From Puniceicoccales bacterium (lineage in GTDB: Bacteria > Verrucomicrobiota > Verrucomicrobiia > Opitutales > UBA953), in assembly GCA_031284845.1 (NCBI GenBank), contig JAITXH010000157.1:1-7377 (forward strand): a DNA stretch of 7,377 nt, read 5' to 3'. The notes below the pieces were generated by a model, which worked only from the letters and a program-made list of their open reading frames with translations, was not told the origin of the DNA and did no database searches. The first letter of the stretch is position 1; each line of letters begins with the position of its first letter. This document shows, in pieces, positions 5,423-7,377 of the stretch. The position numbers were made by a program, and so were the translations under genes.

Positions 5423-6973
5423 TTATTGGGCGCCCAAATGGATGGCGTTGTAGATGGCAGCGGCGATGCCCAAAACAAGGACAGTAAGGCAAATATAACC
5501 GAGACGCCCAAGACCTTTCTTTTCGCCGAAGTCGGCGACCTTGCGGGTCGGGAGCGGAATGTTGAGTCCGCCGATGCGTCCTTTTTTCAAAAATCCTTCG
5601 TAGTGCCGCTGAAGGAGGATGGCTTCGATTTGGGCCATCGTGTCGAGGGAGACACCCACCGCAATAAGACCACCGGTGCCGCCCAGAAGATAGGCGAGAC
5701 GTTGGGGAAAATCGAGTTTGAAGGCGAGAAGGTCAGGAAGAAGCGCGATGACCACGAGGAAAATCGAACCCGCGAGCGTGAGGCGCGTCATCACGAAATC
5801 AAGGAACTTGGCGGTCGCTTCGCCCGGACGAATACCAGGAATATAGCCGCTGTTCTTTTTGAGGTCGTCGGCGATCTGAATGGGTTTGAACATGAGTGAA
5901 ACCCAAAAATAGCTGAAGGCGAAAATGAGAGCGGCTTCACCAACATAATATAGCGCATCACCGCGTGAAAGAGCGGCACCCCAACGAAGAAAAGTTTCGC
6001 CAATGTCGTGGGCGGCACCCTGACGGGTTGCTAGAGTGGCACCGAGCCAATTCAGCATCATTGAAGGAAAACTCAAAATAGCTGAGGCAAAGATGACCGG
6101 CATAACGCCCGCAAAATTGATTTTAAGAGGAAGATAGGAAGCCTGACCGCCAAACATTTTACGCCCGACGAGACGCTTCGCGTATTGCACTGGAATCTTG
6201 CGAATGGTCTGCGCAACGGCGGTCATGGCGGCATAGACGATGATGCCCATGGCGATGATCCCGAGCACATGTTCAAAACTATATTGGGGAACTCCACTAT
6301 TCGCGGGAACAGCAGCAAAAGCTGTGATAAACTGTTTGGTGGCACCCGGGAGGTCGGCGAGAATGCCGACCGTGATAAGAATGGAGGTGCCGTTACCAAT
6401 GCCGCGCTGGGTAATTTGTTCACCGAGCCATGTCATAATCATCGCGCCAGCGGTGAGAATAACGACAGCGAGAGCGATGAAGAGAGTCTTATCAATGATG
6501 ACGAGCTCAATGTCATGCAACGAGGAGATACCCAGAACATAACCGACTGCCTTAGGATTACTCAAAGCACCAGCGAGCATGAACCCCTGAATAATGGCGA
6601 TGGAGATCGTCAGATAACGGGAATATTGGGCGATTTTTTGGCGTCCGATATCGCCTTCCTGTTGAAGCCGCGAAATCGAAGGAACGACAGCCCCCATGAG
6701 CTGCATGATGATACTGGCACTGATGTAAGGCATGATGCCCAAGGCAAAGATGGCACCTTTAAGAAGAGCACCGCCAGTGAAGAGATTATAAACCACCATG
6801 ACGCCACTGGCGGAATCCGTGTTCTGCAGGAGCGCCTTTTCAAGCTCTGCGGTGTCTATGCCCGGAAGCGGGATACAGGCACCCATACGAGCGACGAAAA
6901 GGAGACCGAGTGCAATCAGCAGACGCTGACGCAATTCGGGGATTTTCCAACAATTGGCGAAGGCCTTGAACAT
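5423..6973 (-). CDS. secY: Protein translocase subunit SecY
   Basis: SecY is the channel-forming subunit of the SecYEG translocon in the cytoplasmic membrane, passing unfolded preproteins driven by SecA or the ribosome. The 516 residues start MFKAFANCWKIPELRQR. Visible landmarks are GIMPYISASIIMQLM (79-93, TM2 signature), WLGEQITQRGIGNG (182-195, second SecY signature), RKIPVQYAKRLVGRK (258-272), LPLKINFAGVMPVIFASAIL (281-300), and the cytosolic loop GYIPGIRPGEATAKFLD (376-392), with the Arg needed for SecA action at 382. Ten usual membrane segments can be followed to GGTGGLIAVGVSLDT (431-445). After the point where E. coli SecY ends, about 48 residues follow, with a further hydrophobic stretch (about 489-508). 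No Shine-Dalgarno is visible before the ATG. It follows rplO by 41 nt and precedes map by 33 nt. Confidence 0.97.
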   Translation of the reverse strand: MFKAFANCWKIPELRQRLLIALGLLFVARMGACIPLPGIDTAELEKALLQNTDSASGVMVVYNLFTGGALLKGAIFALGIMPYISASIIMQLMGAVVPSISRLQQEGDIGRQKIAQYSRYLTISIAIIQGFMLAGALSNPKAVGYVLGISSLHDIELVIIDKTLFIALAVVILTAGAMIMTWLGEQITQRGIGNGTSILITVGILADLPGATKQFITAFAAVPANSGVPQYSFEHVLGIIAMGIIVYAAMTAVAQTIRKIPVQYAKRLVGRKMFGGQASYLPLKINFAGVMPVIFASAILSFPSMMLNWLGATLATRQGAAHDIGETFLRWGAALSRGDALYYVGEAALIFAFSYFWVSLMFKPIQIADDLKKNSGYIPGIRPGEATAKFLDFVMTRLTLAGSIFLVVIALLPDLLAFKLDFPQRLAYLLGGTGGLIAVGVSLDTMAQIEAILLQRHYEGFLKKGRIGGLNIPLPTRKVADFGEKKGLGRLGYICLTVLVLGIAAAIYNAIHLGAQ

Positions 6974-7014
6974 GCGATGGGAAGAGAGTGAAACCGGAGC
7001 GTCGGCGAGTTGCC

Positions 7015-7377
7015 TTAGGCTTTAGTTTCGGTGGCGACAGCCGCGACGGGATGTTCGGTCTTCAGTTCGACGATTTTTCCGCCAGCCGCTTCAATCTTGG
7101 CCTTGGCCGTGGCGGAAAACTTATGCGCGGTAACTGTGACCGCACGGGTGATTTCGCCGGTGCCGAGGATTTTGATGAGCGTGGTGTTGGAGCGCAGAAG
7201 GCCGGCTTTCACCAGCGTATCGCGATCCACAGAGTCACCCGTGACCTTGGCGATGGAAGAGAGATTGACGACGGCGAAATCAACACGGTTGATGTTGTTG
7301 AAGCCGCGGTGCGGGAGTTTGCGGTAAAGGGGCATCTGGCCACCTTCAAAACCCGGACGAACGCCGCCGCCGGAACG
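7015..7377 (-). CDS. rplO: 50S ribosomal protein L15, C-terminal part (5' end outside window)
   Basis: This is a large-subunit protein that joins late in 50S assembly and contacts 23S rRNA. The frame is open to the window edge, so 120 residues of the C-terminal part are visible. The diagnostic stretch is RPGFEGGQMPLYRKLPHRGF near the visible start, the usual L15 motif; the Met inside it is internal, not the start. A typical L15 globular domain follows (TLVKAGLL, then LGTGEITRAVTVTAHKFSATA). It ends in a short Ala/Val/Thr/Lys tail (VAAVATETKA) beyond the usual end. It is immediately upstream of secY (41 nt gap), the standard end of the spc operon. Identity is near certain from motif plus context; only the 5' limit is unknown. 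Confidence 0.96.
   Translation of the reverse strand, partial: RSGGGVRPGFEGGQMPLYRKLPHRGFNNINRVDFAVVNLSSIAKVTGDSVDRDTLVKAGLLRSNTTLIKILGTGEITRAVTVTAHKFSATAKAKIEAAGGKIVELKTEHPVAAVATETKA

Noticed and set aside
5120..5899. 259-codon plus-strand open frame spanning the map/secY junction
   Set aside because: Antisense to two well-identified genes, without motif or ribosome site.
6185..6991. 268-codon plus-strand open frame opposite secY
   Set aside because: Asp/Asn/Gly/His-rich composition is that expected from the complement of a membrane-protein gene; no motif.

Overview
The window is the 3' end of a long bacterial ribosomal-protein/secretion/RNA-polymerase cluster (end of the spc operon joined to the alpha operon). 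All genes lie on the minus strand and are read from high to low coordinates: rplO (L15, 5' end cut by the window edge) - secY - map - rpsM (S13) - rpsK (S11) - rpsD (S4) - rpoA - rplQ (L17). A strong intrinsic terminator at 1077-1110 closes the cluster. Past it, still on the minus strand, lies one accessory gene (255-905) that looks like a YwqG/DUF1963-type protein. About 250 bases at the window's left edge have no convincing gene.

The protein sequences suggest a Verrucomicrobiota-type bacterium, perhaps of the Opitutae group. This is inferred from memory of family sequences, mainly the L17 N-terminus, the long SecY with an extra C-terminal hydrophobic segment, and the cysteine-free S4. No taxonomic marker search could be run. 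Order and strand match the universal cluster, but adk, infA and rpmJ, often found between secY and rpsM, are absent; secY-map and map-rpsM are separated by only 33 and 90 nt.

The genes serve protein synthesis and export. L15 and L17 are large-subunit proteins; S13, S11 and S4 are small-subunit proteins. SecY is the translocon channel, Map trims the initiator methionine from new chains, and RpoA is the assembly and activator-contact subunit of RNA polymerase. Core catalytic and binding residues are intact, and no gene looks broken.

No new multi-gene system is visible. The points worth a second look are regulatory or architectural. The heptamer CACACAT recurs in the leaders of four of the five alpha-operon genes. 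Shine-Dalgarno sequences are nearly absent. Terminator-like or plain hairpins lie in the map-rpsM, rpsK-rpsD and rpsD-rpoA junctions. S11, L17 and probably L15 carry Ala/Pro/Lys extensions. Two related GC-rich inverted repeats flank the accessory gene.
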